From Dimorphilus gyrociliatus (taxonomy: Eukaryota > Annelida > Polychaeta > Dinophilidae), in contig CAJFCJ010000049.1 in assembly GCA_904063045.1 (NCBI GenBank), forward strand, positions 1-64,000: a stretch of DNA of 64,000 nucleotides, in the 5' to 3' direction. The position numbers and the translations under genes were made by a program. Positions 48,067-59,051 of this stretch are shown here, in pieces. Each line of letters begins with the position of its first letter. Position 1 is the first letter of the stretch. The notes below the pieces were generated by a model. The model did not search any database, was not told the DNA's origin, and saw only the letters and a program-made list of their open reading frames with translations.

Positions 48067-49001
48067 TGTACACATACATTCGTCAGCTATATTCTACAAT
48101 AGAGAAGTAGTATTGAACCAGTATTGTACTATGCAGATAGCACTGATAAAGATAAGCAGTAGTGACCTAGTTTCGCATAGGGCAGTGCATACACATTATG
48201 CAGCAATAAAACCTATTAAATTATATAAAGAATATTTGCTATTTGCAACCTAGCATTAATATTACAATTTATTAATCCATAAATTTATGATTTTGAACTA
48301 AAACTAGTTCAATTAATTATCAATTATGCTTAAATTCTAAGTTTAGATTATATTCACTATTCAACAGTATTGTATACACAATACTGTTCTTTTTAACATG
48401 CATTAATCAGATATACTTCCTCCTTATATGCTGATGCTAAATTTACTAACTCAATCAATTCAATATCATTATTAAGGTAGAATATAAAAACGGTCAAATA
48501 TACAATCTACATGTTTTCTTGATTGTTGGACTTGTCCTACTAAAATTGTTACATCTTATGCAACTCTCCAACCTTCGAAATTCAACTATTATTTAGAAGA
48601 GGAAAACAATAAAAACATGACCATATTTAGAACTTTTCTTTGTCTTCAAATGTTACTTTTGTTTTTGTGAACATTGAAATTTGTGAACTATCAACCCTTA
48701 AAAGAGTATATAAACCCTACGAAATTAACAGTTGATAGTTCAGTTTTCTAACCGTCAGCTAGTTGTTTAAACTAGCTTGTTTAGAACTAGAAGCTCATTT
48801 TACTCAATACATATTCTTTGGACGAAATACTGGTGTTTTGTTAATCAATTTCTACCAAAATTGCCTTTGTTAGACTATTTGTGGACGAACTTTAAAGGTT
48901 CTATTTGGACCAGTACTTTGGCAAGTTGGTAAATGATTGGAAAGGACGATTACAGTTGTGACAAACCAGAAATTCCTACAATTACAATACAACAAAGTAC
49001 A
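48067..49001 (+). mobile_element. Solo LTR B inside the Gypsy A env
   Basis: 935 bp, TGTACACATAC to CAACAAAGTACA, flanked by TTAAC on both sides (48062-48066, 49002-49006). It is nearly identical to 61496-62430, which has exactly the same length. Confidence 0.92.
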
Positions 49002-50138
49002 TTAACTGCATGGATTTTGCAGACACAGTGTGAAATCTGCATCCTCTTTCTGAATAATACACATACATTTTGTCTTTCATTGGTTGGTTTCTTATAGGAT
49101 TTAATGGGTTGTGAGTTGTTTTGTAGAATAACTTGTTAGACTTACACTCATTATAGGTAATCTCTTCAGGATTGACTTGCTGTAAAACATGAGTAACTGG
49201 TTCTACTTGGAAAAGCATGTTGTTCATGGTGACAAGTAAAAATTAAGAACATTTGTTATTCTTTTTTATCATGCNNNNNNNNNNCCTTATATGCTGATGC
49301 TAAATTTACTAACTCAATCAATTCAATATCATTATTAAGGTAGAATATAAAAACGGTCAAATATACAATCTACATGTTTTCTTGATTGTTGGACTTGTCC
49401 TACTAAAATTGTTACATCTTATGCAACTCTCCAACCTTCGAAATTCAACTATTATTTAGAAGAGGAAAACAATAAAAACATGACCATATTTAGAACTTTT
49501 CTTTGTCTTCAAATGTTACTTTTGTTTTTGTGAACATTGAAATTTGTGAACTATCAACCCTTAAAAGAGTATATAAACCCTACGAAATTAACAGTTGATA
49601 GTTCAGTTTTCTAACCGTCAGCTAGTTGTTTAAACTAGCTTGTTTAGAACTAGAAGCTCATTTTACTCAATACATATTCTTTGGACGAAATACTGGTGTT
49701 TTGTTAATCAATTTCTACCAAAATTGCCTTTGTTAGACTATTTGTGGACGAACTTTAAAGGTTCTATTTGGACCAGTACTTTGGCAAGTTGGTAAATGAT
49801 TGGAAAGGACGATTACAGTTGTGACAAACCAGAAATTCCTACAATTACAATACAACAAAGTACATTAACTGCATGGATTTTGCAGACACAGTGTGAAATC
49901 TGCATCCTCTTTCTGAATAATACACATACATTTTGTCTTTCATTGGTTGGTTTCTTATAAGGATTTAATGGGTTGTGAGTTGTTTTGTAGAATAACTTGT
50001 TAGACTTACACTCATTATAGGTAATCTCTTCAGGATTGACTTGCTGTAAAACATGAGTAACTGGTTCTACTTGGAAAAGCAGGTTGTTCATGGTGACAAG
50101 TAAAAATTGAGAACATTTGTTATTCTTTTTTATCATGC
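48422..50138. repeat. Near-perfect direct repeat flanking an N gap (probable assembly duplication)
   Basis: 48422-49274 and 49285-50138 are the same sequence apart from one single-base indel near 49095/49954 and at least two substitutions (49214-49240 against 50078-50110). The copies meet exactly at ten Ns (49275-49284). Each contains the right part of the solo LTR B and the adjoining env. Confidence 0.9.
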
Positions 50139-52029
50139 TTAAGTCACAAACTACTTCTGTTGAGGCTATTGGTGAACATTGTTTAATTATAGCTAATTCT
50201 CCCATCTGACTACTGTGCATTCCCAACTCATTTGTTAACACTGTGGTCAATTGAGGATCCAAATTTGCTAGTAATGCCATCATTCTGCTTCTTTGAACAA
50301 ATTGATTGCAGAGAAGACTTGACAGCTGTTGGGTAAACTTTTTTAAATTCTTAAAATTTGAATCAATACCATGTAGTAAGGTAGATGTTTGGGCAGCTTC
50401 TCTCATTTCCAATGGGAATTTGTGGTATGGGTTTTTACTTATCTTATGTTTCAGTTTTGCTTCCTTCTTCATCTGCTTTTTAGCCATTCTCATGTGTAGA
50501 GTAAAATAAATTCCTTCATAGGTAATCTTAAATTCTCTGGCTGGTGGTCCTTTATACCATATGCCCAATGTTGGTAATACCTTCTTTTTGATTCTTTTCT
50601 CACTGTATACATATTTTGAAATCGTGACAGATTGTCTTGTTGCCCTTGTCCAATTGACTGCTTGCAGCATTTCTTGGATATAATAGTTATCCAGCTCCCA
50701 GTAAGATGGACTAATGGGTTGTTGTAGATGATATATCACAACTTCCTTGAGTGTGCCTTTATTTCTCATTAGTTTATACTTTGTGTTTGTTTCTCTGTAC
50801 ATTGGTTAAGACTTGGTAAGGGGTTGTTTCGCTTGTATAGTATAATTTGTTCTTTAACTTTATTGGGATAGTTTAATAGTCGTTTTTCTTCATTTTTGCC
50901 AATCTTCTGATATTGTAGCAAATTGTATAGGTGTTCCTTGCTTGTTTCCTGTATTAAACTCTGTTCCTCCAGTGGTACTAGTACTTTTGTTCCAGGACCA
51001 CCAATTCCATCAATAAACTTATCTTGATAAGGATGTCCAGAATAGAATACCCTGGACAAGAATAGTGACCAGCAAATTTGATACAACTAATTCTGTTGCT
51101 AATTTTTATCCATGGTGATTGTTGCCCAAGTGTGTAATTATTCTTGAGGTTCCTAAAGACAATAATTGCCTCTTCTGTCTCACAATAGGACTGCCCTGGT
51201 AAACAATCTTCCAGGTAGTCCAGATTAGTTGTAATTTTCATATTAGGAGGTTGCCAATATGCTTTGCCAAACTGGATAATTGTGGTGTATTCCAGCACCT
51301 TGGTAGTTGTTGGCCATGTGTAGGCAGCAGGAAACTGATCTTGTGGATCCAAGTGTTTCTTTTCACCATTAAAGGTTTTCCTTGAAAAGATCGTTGTCTT
51401 TTATCATCTGTCTGCATTGATCATGAGTTACTTTGATAACTGAGTTAACAATCCTCCTCTTCTTTGCTCCAAAGAAATAGTAAGTGTAAAAATTAGTTCT
51501 TAGATACACTTGACATTTTACTGCTCTTGTTTCAATTTCTTCCAAGTTCAATTCATAGATATCAGCTGTAATTGTCTTGGTTTCTTGTGATTCTATATTA
51601 CAAGTTGGCTCATCTGCTAGATCAAATGCCTGGCTTGGTAGTTGGTTAGAACAAAAGTATAACGGTGGTTTAAATGTTAAGGTAATGTTTGCACTTGTAA
51701 CATGGGCACCTTGGTATGATGGTTTTGGGACTGTTATTGAGTGGATGCAGCCACAGATCACCATTACAGTCATCACTAGTGGAAGCCACAACATCTGTTT
51801 CATGTTAGCTCTTCCTGTGTTGGCTATAGTTGAATGGTTGAAAATTTTGTGTTGTTGTTCCACTCTGATAGTTATTCCATCTTCTAACTCTATATATTGT
51901 GGTTCCACTTCTTGTTGGGAATCTAATTGTTCAGAGATGATTTTAGTCTCATCTAAAAATATGACTGACTCATTGTCTGTGTCACTTGTATTTTCTTTCT
52001 CATCTTGGGATGAATCTACCACTATGAGG

Positions 52030-52145
52030 GACTCATTATCCGAATGGGTTATGTCAATAATTTCACCTTCAATAATTATTGACTCATTATCCGAATGGGT
52101 TATATCAATAATTTCGCTTTCAATAATTATTGACTCATCGTCTGA
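52030..52145 (-). repeat. 51-bp tandem repeat in an acidic linker
   Basis: GACTCATTATCCGAATGGG recurs at 52030 and 52081, with a third partial start at 52132, a 51-bp period equal to 17 codons. It lies at the junction of the second protease ORF and env. Confidence 0.85.
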
Positions 52146-52951
52146 ACTAGTATTTCATCTTCTCTATCAGAGATAATGTTTGCCTCTGAATCTGTATTTT
52201 GATCCAGTTCATTATTTGTTTCTGTGTCATCACTTTCAGATGAGCTTGAAGGTTCATTGAGACTGTAATTACTGTCTGTTTTGAAAGTATTGCTTGTGTC
52301 ATAACCAGTATCAGAATTAGTAACTTCCATCTCTGAGTCATCACTATCTGAACTTTCTGATGAAGAGTCATGCTGTCCCATCATGGCTATAGTGACTTTG
52401 TTTAGTTGAGGTTGCCTTATTCTTTCAGCCAGGTTCCCTTTCCTTCTATCAAATTTGAGAGAACACTGTTTAGCTTCAAAATTGAGGTTTGCTCCCACAG
52501 TTTGTAGGAAATCACAACCAAGTATTATTGCTATGTCTAGATTTTCCATAACTATAAATTCTTGTTCCATACTTTCTCCAGCAAATTGGATATTCAGCTT
52601 TACGCTTCCTTTTTGCTTTAAAGCTTTCCCATCAGCTGAAGTTATAATTGGTAAGCCAATTGTTTCTTTATCCATAATTGTAACATCCATTAACTTGATT
52701 TCTTTTTCAGTAATAAAGGATCTCAATGCTCCTGTGTCACACAAGGCAATGACTTCTTGGCCTTTTTGATTCTTCAAACGGAATTGGAAGTCATTTCTTC
52801 CTTCTACCTGAGAAAGATATTGGAGGTGTGTTATTTCCTTCTCCACAAGGTGAAAGATTGTTGTTGCTTCTTTCCCTGTTTCCAACTTATTAGATTCATT
52901 GGCTAGTCTTAATCTGCTACCATGTACCAACTTGCATGTATTATCATCCAT
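52127..52951 (-). CDS. Second retropepsin-like aspartic protease ORF of Gypsy A, with acidic tail
   Basis: 274 codons. After about 65 residues comes a retropepsin domain: VIALCDTGALRSFI (catalytic DTG), a flap-like GLPIITSADG, and IILGCDFLQTVGANLNF, matching the ILGxDFL region of Gypsy proteases. The last 80 residues are Ser/Asp/Glu-rich. The canonical protease (LIDSGSDRSFI ... IIGCDFLQQNG) is already present within gag-pol at about 56110-55850, so this is an additional copy, located between integrase and env. The ORF overlaps the integrase ORF by 43 bp in another frame. Role unknown: it could mature Env or be a non-catalytic retropepsin fold. All the key motif residues are present. Confidence 0.75.
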   Translation of the reverse strand: MDDNTCKLVHGSRLRLANESNKLETGKEATTIFHLVEKEITHLQYLSQVEGRNDFQFRLKNQKGQEVIALCDTGALRSFITEKEIKLMDVTIMDKETIGLPIITSADGKALKQKGSVKLNIQFAGESMEQEFIVMENLDIAIILGCDFLQTVGANLNFEAKQCSLKFDRRKGNLAERIRQPQLNKVTIAMMGQHDSSSESSDSDDSEMEVTNSDTGYDTSNTFKTDSNYSLNEPSSSSESDDTETNNELDQNTDSEANIISDREDEILVQTMSQ

Positions 52952-53688
52952 TGTATTTCATATATCCACTTTTGATGATTGACTTTTGTTATTCGGTATG
53001 GGCCTAACCATTTTAAAGAAGGGATTTTTGTTATTGCAATTCTTGCAGCATCATTTCTTAAGAATACTTCATCATCAACCTCAAAATATTTTGGAAGATT
53101 GAGATTTCTATTCTTTCTTTCCCTATATTGTTCTTTTGCCATGATGGATTTACAGAAGGCTGTAGCTCTTAACTGTACTAATTGCTGCTGGTGATTGAAT
53201 ACAAATAGTACATTTGTTTCAGGAGAGGTAGTATGCATTGTTACATCAATCAGTGTTCTTGTGCTGGTGCCAAAAAGAAGTTCCTGGGGTGGTAGTCTTG
53301 TACTTCCTACAGGTGATTGATTCAAAAATGCTTGAATCAAGGGTAGGTTTGCAACCCAGTTATGCTGATTTTCTTCCACCACTAATTTATTGATTTCCTT
53401 CCTCACTTCTCTATTTCTTCGTTCAACTAGTCCATTGCTCTGGCTTCTATAAGCTGTTGTTTGGATTTTCTCAATACCTAATACCTTCATAAACTCTTTA
53501 AAAGCTTTACCAACAAAGTTTCTTCCTTGATCTGTCAACATTTGTTTTGGAATTCCAAAAATGGGAAAAAATCTGTTGAAAAGAAGGTTTGCAATTTCTT
53601 TACTGGTTTGCTGTTTGAGTGCATATAAAACTGTGTATCTACTGAAATGATCCACTATCACAAGTATGAATCTGTATGACTTAACCAT
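52909..53688 (-). pseudogene. Integrase catalytic core of Gypsy A (separate frame)
   Basis: Carries the three acidic residues of the core: IVDHFSRYT (first Asp), MLTDQGRNF (second Asp) and SNGLVERRNREV (Glu), then WLGPYRITKV of the C-terminal domain. It overlaps the end of the gag-pol ORF by about 30 bp in another frame. Because integrase is normally continuous with RT-RNase H, this shift is either a disabling mutation or, less likely, programmed frameshifting. Confidence 0.85.
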
Positions 53689-56600
53689 GGGTAAGGGTCC
53701 ATTATATCCATGGCTACCAACTCCATTGGTGATGCAGGGTGAAAGGTTTCTACCAAAGGGTATACTCTACTCCTACCATTCATTTGTTCACACAAAGTGC
53801 AATCCTTTATTGAATTCTCAATCATAATCTTTAATTTTGGGTGCCAAAAGGTCTTTGTAATTATTTGTAATGTCATTCTGGGTCCATGGTGATTGTGAAT
53901 TTTATTTTTATGGAATTTAGGGAGCAGAGTTAGCATCAAATGGTCAGGTAAAACCAGAATGTTTCTTTCTTCAAGGATAATCCAGATCATTTCCTTGTGA
54001 ACAAACATCTCCATTATGAAAGGTGTAAAAGTTCCAAAATAAGGAATAGGTAGCTGACCATCCAATGTTAAATATTCTTTAATTGATTTTAAATTCACAT
54101 CTTTTTCTTGCTCTGACTGTAAGTCAACAGAAGACAAATCAATTTTCTCTTCACTGTTATCACTGGTAGCTACAAAAGTTAACTCTGGTGTATGTTCATA
54201 CTGTTCCATTTTAACTGAAATAGAGGGAGAATTCTCCTTTTTGATCTTTCCATGAATTAGCTCTTCAAATGTTACTTTCCTTGGGGGTGTATATTCTTCT
54301 AATCTTGTTAATGCATCTGCTCTATTTTTTCGTCCTGTCACATAGTTAATTGTAAATTTTAAATCCATTAAAGCCATGACCCATTTTGCTGTGCTGACAT
54401 TCAATTTGTTTTGCTTAAATGTTTGTACTAGACTCTGATGGTCAGTATATAAAAAGAATGGCTTGTCTTGAAGGTAATGTAAAAATTTCTTTACAACCCA
54501 GTAAACACCAAATGCTTCCTTTTGATAGGCTGCATATTTCATTTGATTATTGTTGAATTGTTTTGAAGCGTAGGCAATGGGTTTCATTGTTTTCTTCCCA
54601 TTCTCATCTACATAAACTTGTTCAAGAACTCCTCCTACAGCTACATTCGATGCATCTGTTGTTAAGTGAAAATCTTTAGCAAAATCAGGTAGTTGTAATA
54701 CAGGAGGGTTAACTACTGCATCTCTCAACTTGAAAAATGATTGCTTGGCTTCCTCAGTCCATTGCAATTTATCCTTTTTCCCATGTAGTTTCATTAACAT
54801 ATACAGAGGTTTAGCTACTCTTGCAAAATCTTGTATAAATTTTCTGTAATAGCCACAAAATGCAACAAAGCTTAGTAGTGAATTTGCAAACACTGGTGGC
54901 TGTAAATTATATAATTTATCTGTCTTGGACTTATCTGTTTCAATCCCCTTTTCTGATACAATGTGTCCCAAGAATTGAACTTGTTCTTTCAAAAACACAC
55001 ATTTACTTAGTTTAATCTTAAAATTGTACTTTTGAATCTGTTGAAGAATGGTCTCCAATGCTTCCCAATGTTGGTCCAGCGACTTGGTAAATATTATTAT
55101 GTCATCAAGGTAGTTTAGGCACAAATGCTTTACATCCTTTAGCACAAATGAATTCATTACATAACTAAAATGAGGAGGGGCATTGGTTAATCCAAAAGGC
55201 ATCTTAATAAATTCAAACAAGCCAAAAGGTGTAATAAATGCTGTTTTAGACCTATCTTCTTTCTTGATGTTAATGTGGTGGTATGCACTTGTCAAATCCA
55301 TTGTAGAAAAGAATTTATTTCCTCCTCCCAAATGGTCAAAAAGATCATCTTGATTTGGCAGTGGATACTTGTTTTTAACTGTCATTTTGTTTAGTTTTCT
55401 ATAATCTACACACATTCGTAGACTACCTTCCTTCTTTCTTACGAAAACAATTGGTGAAGCCCAATTGCTCTTGCTTGGTTGAATAACTTTGCTTTTTACC
55501 AATTCAGCTATCTGTTGCTTACATTCTTCTTGTTTTTGAGGAGGCATTCTATATGGCCTTTGTCTATATGGTGTTGAACCTGGTTCAAGAGTTATTTCCA
55601 AGGGTGGTACCTCTGGATTGCCAATATCAAATCTGTCTTCTGCAATAGTTTCTTTATATTTTGCCAGAATTTGGGTAACTTTGTTCTTCATCTCGGGATT
55701 TTCTTGTTCAATTGTTGTCTGAAGGGTATGTATTTGACTCTCATTCTTTTTCATAATAAGAGGAACTGGGTAAAACCCTTTGAAAGATAAGTGTTGTGTT
55801 CCAACAGGGTAATTCTTTTCTGTACCTGGCTGGAGTATAATCTGTCTCTTGCCAAAGTCAAGGGTAGCTCCATTTTGTTGTAGAAAGTCACACCCAATAA
55901 TACATTGTTGTGTAATGATTTTGTTGATCAGAAAGCGTTGTTTAATAATCTTTTCATTAAAATAAAGTCTGAGAATGATTTCTCCACATATCTCGATGCT
56001 ATTTCCTGAAGCATCTCTAGCATTTTTCACAGTTTGTTCTGGGAAGGATGCTTTTCCTTGAACTTGTCTTAATACCTTTTTTGAAATGAAAGATCTGTCA
56101 CTACCAGAGTCTATCAAGGCATCAAACTTAAAACCAGTATTAGTTTCAAATTGTCCAATAAATGTTGAAGCATTTCGCTCAGATTGTTTGCTTTGTAACA
56201 GCTGACAAGTGGATTCGTCACTATCTGAAAAACAGAGAATATCTTGAACTTCGTCGTTTTCTGACATGCTTTCATTGTCTAATGTTTCTAATTTTTGTAG
56301 CTTAGGTTCCTCTTTCAGTATCGTCTTTGCTGGTTGATTTTTCTTATAATACCTATTTGTTGTAGTTGGTGCATACTTTTGGACTTTTTGGCTTGAAAAC
56401 TTTTCTTTAGTAGCATTTTTGTTGTCAGGTACATGCTTTCTATTCCAGAAATTTGGGGTTTCTGTAGAAGCATCTTTTCTGATTACCTGGGTCTTTTTGG
56501 TCTCTTTTCTTTGTTGAGTTTCCAATTTTGACACCATTGTGATTGGTTTTCTTTGAGTTAGTTTTAATGAAGTTTCTGCTTGCTTAGCAGCCTCATATAG

Positions 56601-57020
56601 TTCTGCCAATGTTTGACATTTAGGATGTAAGGTGTACACTAAATGTAGAATATCCTGTTGTAATCCTCTTTGTAAAACTTCCATCAGTTTTATTTCTTTC
56701 ATAGTTGCAAGCAATTGTGGTTCCATTGGTCTAGGTGGAGAAAACCTCTTTATCAATTTCTTTGCTCTATTAACAAACTGAACCACACTTTCGCCATTCA
56801 TTTGCTTTAAGTTAAGCAATTTCTCCTGATACTCCAAAGGATCTAGATCAAATTCGTCATGGAGGGCTTTCCATATTTCCTCCACAGTAGGCTCTCCATC
56901 CAGAGCCAACACCAAATCCTTTGCAGGACCAGTTAAATAATCTAAAAGATTTGCTTTCACAACATCTTCTCCTATCCAACCATAAGCATAACATGCCTGA
57001 TTAAAGTCTTCTTTGAACAT
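53658..57020 (-). pseudogene. gag-pol polyprotein of Gypsy A, 5'-truncated
   Basis: One long open frame of about 1,120 codons. Order: Gag part (FDLDPLEYQEKLLNLKQM, RFSPPRPMEPQ) without a visible CCHC knuckle, a Lys-rich linker, protease (LIDSGSDRSFI), reverse transcriptase (PYRMPPQKQ, FVRKKEGSLRMCVDYRKLN, CLNYLDDIIIF), RNase H (LTTDASNVAVGG, LYTDHQSLVQ), and the HHCC zinc-binding head of integrase (IHNHHGPRM, DCTLCEQ). The integrase core continues in another frame. The Gag N-terminus is missing: coding sequence breaks off at about 57020 and foreign sequence follows. The order RT-RNase H-integrase defines Ty3/Gypsy. Confidence 0.92.
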
Positions 57021-57427
57021 TTGACAGCATAAATGCAGAACTTTGTGAAAAAAATAGATTTTTGGACCTGCTGCAATACTTCCAAACAAACTGGATCAAA
57101 AATAAATTATGGAAACCAAATAACTGGTCAGTTTTTGGTTTGTCTATTAGGACCAATAATGATTGTGAAGGATGGCATCAAAGAATGAATAGTAAGCTGC
57201 CTGCTAAAGGTTCTTTTTACATGCTGGTTGATGAGCTAAAAAAAGAGTCTGAGTTGATTGCAGTTTATGAGAAATTACTGTCAGAAAAAAGGATTTACAA
57301 ACATCAAAAGAAAAAGTATATTGACATCCAAAAGAAAATTTTTGATTTATGGGATGATTTCAAGTTGAACAAATTGACATCAATTGATCTATTAATGCAG
57401 ACATCCCATATCTACTCTCCAGCATAA
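57021..57427 (+). pseudogene. MULE transposase C-terminal fragment within or beside Gypsy A
   Basis: Plus-strand ORF with WSVFGLSIRTNNDCEGWHQR, the same motif as at 14617-15055, then a Lys-rich tail and a stop at 57427. The catalytic region is absent. It begins where the gag sequence ends, so it is probably part of an inserted or rearranged MULE. Confidence 0.6.
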
Positions 57428-57547
57428 ATATCATTTGTCAAGCTTTATTGTTTTTTAGTATAATATTTAGTCTTTTAAATACATACTTTTAGATTTATAG
57501 CTAAATCTTTTATTCAAAAATTCAAAAATAAAATAAATATAAAAATA

Positions 57548-57636
57548 GGGTGCGAACGTACCTGGGTACGTTCGCACCCGCCCAGGGTACGTTCGCACCC
57601 GGGTACGTTCACACCCAGGTACGTTCGCACCCCAAC
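57548..57636. repeat. GC-rich palindromic minisatellite
   Basis: GGGTGCGAACGTACC followed by about four copies of GGTACGTTCGCACCC or close variants, so the first and second units form a hairpin. It is the most GC-rich patch in the neighbourhood and lies 120 bp after the MULE fragment. The rest of 57428-57954 shows no gene. Confidence 0.8.
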
Positions 57637-57954
57637 TCGGAGGATTTACTGTTGTCACTGTTGAGAAGATCAATATTTTTAATCACAATGTTTTTTGGGT
57701 AAAAACTTGTAATTGTAATTGTTTTACCTGAAACAATTGCTACTAGAAATTGCCCAGATGGAACGCTAGAAATATCAAAAGTAAAAAGTAAAATTCTTCA
57801 AAGTAAATTCTTTCCAAAGGGAAAGTTACCTTCAGTTCCTTCATTTTTAAAATGGCTGCCAGTTTATATTTCAACAGTGTTTTTATTTTTGTAGGTTCCA
57901 ATATTATAATTCTAAATAATAAAATTAAAAAAACCTAATATTTTTATGGGTATC

Positions 57955-58337
57955 TTCACAACATCTTCACCAATCCAACCATAAGCATAACATGCCTGAT
58001 TAAAGTCTTCCTTGAATTTTGAACACTCCTTGCTTCCATCATACAACTTGAGAATAGTTCTTTGAGGGCGGTCCCAAGCAGCCCTTAATGCTTAAATTAC
58101 TGTTGTGATATCAACATTTGGGTTCTGTGCTGGGTGATGTGTTCCATCTCCATGATCTGTTGGAATTGTGATTCGATTTCTTTTCATTTCACTCACCAAT
58201 CTATCATAGTCTTCAATTAGTCTCTGTTGCCTTTCTGGCATTTCTGCTGGCTGAATTGTAATTGTTGGAGTTGCTGGGGTTGAAGGGTTAGAGTCTGTAA
58301 CTGCCCCAGTGGCATTTCCATTTCCTCCTTCTGCCAT
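57955..58337 (-). pseudogene. Gag N-terminal fragment of a Gypsy A copy
   Basis: Starts at ATG 58337 (MAEGGNGNATGAV), continues through a Pro/Thr-rich segment, then a TAA at about 58094, then AAWDRPQRTILKLYDGSKEC and CYAYGWIGEDVV. The last 60 bp repeat, with a few differences, the gag sequence at 56959-57020. Confidence 0.8.
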
Positions 58338-58375
58338 ATTTACTTTCTCAAAACTTTTGAATAAACCAAAAGAAT

Positions 58376-58393
58376 ATCCTGCCAACTGCACCA
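58376..58393 (-). other. Candidate tRNA primer-binding site
   Basis: On the element strand TGGTGCAGTTGGCAGGA begins four bases after the LTR A end; a TGG start at this place fits the 3' CCA of a tRNA. The tRNA is not identified. Confidence 0.4.
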
Positions 58394-58397
58394 AATT

Positions 58398-59034
58398 TGA
58401 ACTGCTCTTGCTGGCAAAATTTATGCATTTGCAAGTTATAACAATACTGGTTCTACTCGAACCTTTAAACAAATGTTTAAATTAAAACTGTTTATTTGCA
58501 ATAATAATACTTAAGCAAGTAACAATATGAGAGTTCAATAGCAGAGTAGATAGTTTGTAATAGCAGGTTGCCAAATTACCAAACTGTCTTCCAATGTGGA
58601 GGAGTAGATGGAGGGTTCGAGGGGAGGTTGTTTCCAGGTGATCTTCCCAGGTCCTTGGGTCCAGATGGAAGCTGCATGCTGAATGAGAACAATGAAGATT
58701 TATTTACTCTGAGATTTGCCTCTGACATCCAATCATCAGTTTACAGTTGCCAAAATGTGTAGTTCATATTTATCTGTAGTAACAGGATGTTACAAGGTTC
58801 AACATTTAGGAAGGTTAATTGAATTATAACTGGGCCACACCCTAGGCAAGTTAATTAGATTATAACTTGACCAAACCTTTATTGGTAATTAAAGATGAGC
58901 CTTCAAGCTGACTAATCAGACTTATGTTTGGCCAATGTTATAGCATTTTCTTGTGTAGGTTTTAAGATGTACATGTATAAGTTGCATAAAATAATAGAGT
59001 TCAAGCATGTTAAATATAATCAAAGTTGTACAAT
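58398..59034 (-). mobile_element. LTR A, 5' LTR
   Basis: 637 bp, starting TGAACTGCTC (mutated from TGTACTGCTC) and ending GTTGTACA; the element strand reads leftwards into gag. It differs from the LTR at 46921 by a few per cent and by a small indel near 58425. Confidence 0.9.
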
Positions 59035-59051
59035 ATGTAACAAATGGTGGA

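Larger units (their letters stand above)
47583..52022 (-). pseudogene. env of Gypsy A, frame-broken and interrupted
   Basis: Envelope-like protein related to but clearly different from the LTR B env. After an acidic lead-in there is a signal-peptide-like stretch (MLWLPLVMTVMVICGC), then a cysteine-rich ectodomain with FDLADEPTC and GGPGTKVLVP, and near the end a membrane anchor (ICLSIVVSMVCIIIFSYII) and a hydrophilic tail. The coding is spread over several frames: 52022-51369, 51352-50978, 51086-50769, 50802 onward and 47909-47583. A solo LTR B splits it at 48067-49001, and an assembly duplication repeats part of it around the N gap. An env-bearing Gypsy is retrovirus-like in layout; this copy cannot make a protein. 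Confidence 0.8.
46921..59034 (-). mobile_element. Gypsy A retrotransposon composite (LTR-gag-pol-second protease-env-LTR) with nested insertions
   Basis: Both ends are LTR A in the same orientation, and ATAT flanks both (46917-46920, 59035-59038), consistent with one 4-bp target duplication, though ATAT is weak evidence in AT-rich DNA. The two LTRs differ at several per cent. Inside, on the minus strand: gag fragment, foreign block (57021-57954), gag-pol, integrase, a second protease ORF, env split by a solo LTR B, polypurine tract. The gag sequence is present twice over about 60 bp at the foreign block, so this may instead be two truncated copies side by side. Frameshifts make it inactive. 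Confidence 0.75.

Noticed and set aside
48067-49001. Penelope terminal repeat inserted in env
   Set aside because: At first it looked like part of the Penelope element because the same unit precedes it at 61496. The TGTAC/GTACA tips, the preceding polypurine tract and the 5-bp duplication show it is an LTR.
57467-57673. Minus-strand ORF with repeated RTYPG motifs as a repeat protein
   Set aside because: It is simply the translation of the GC-rich minisatellite.
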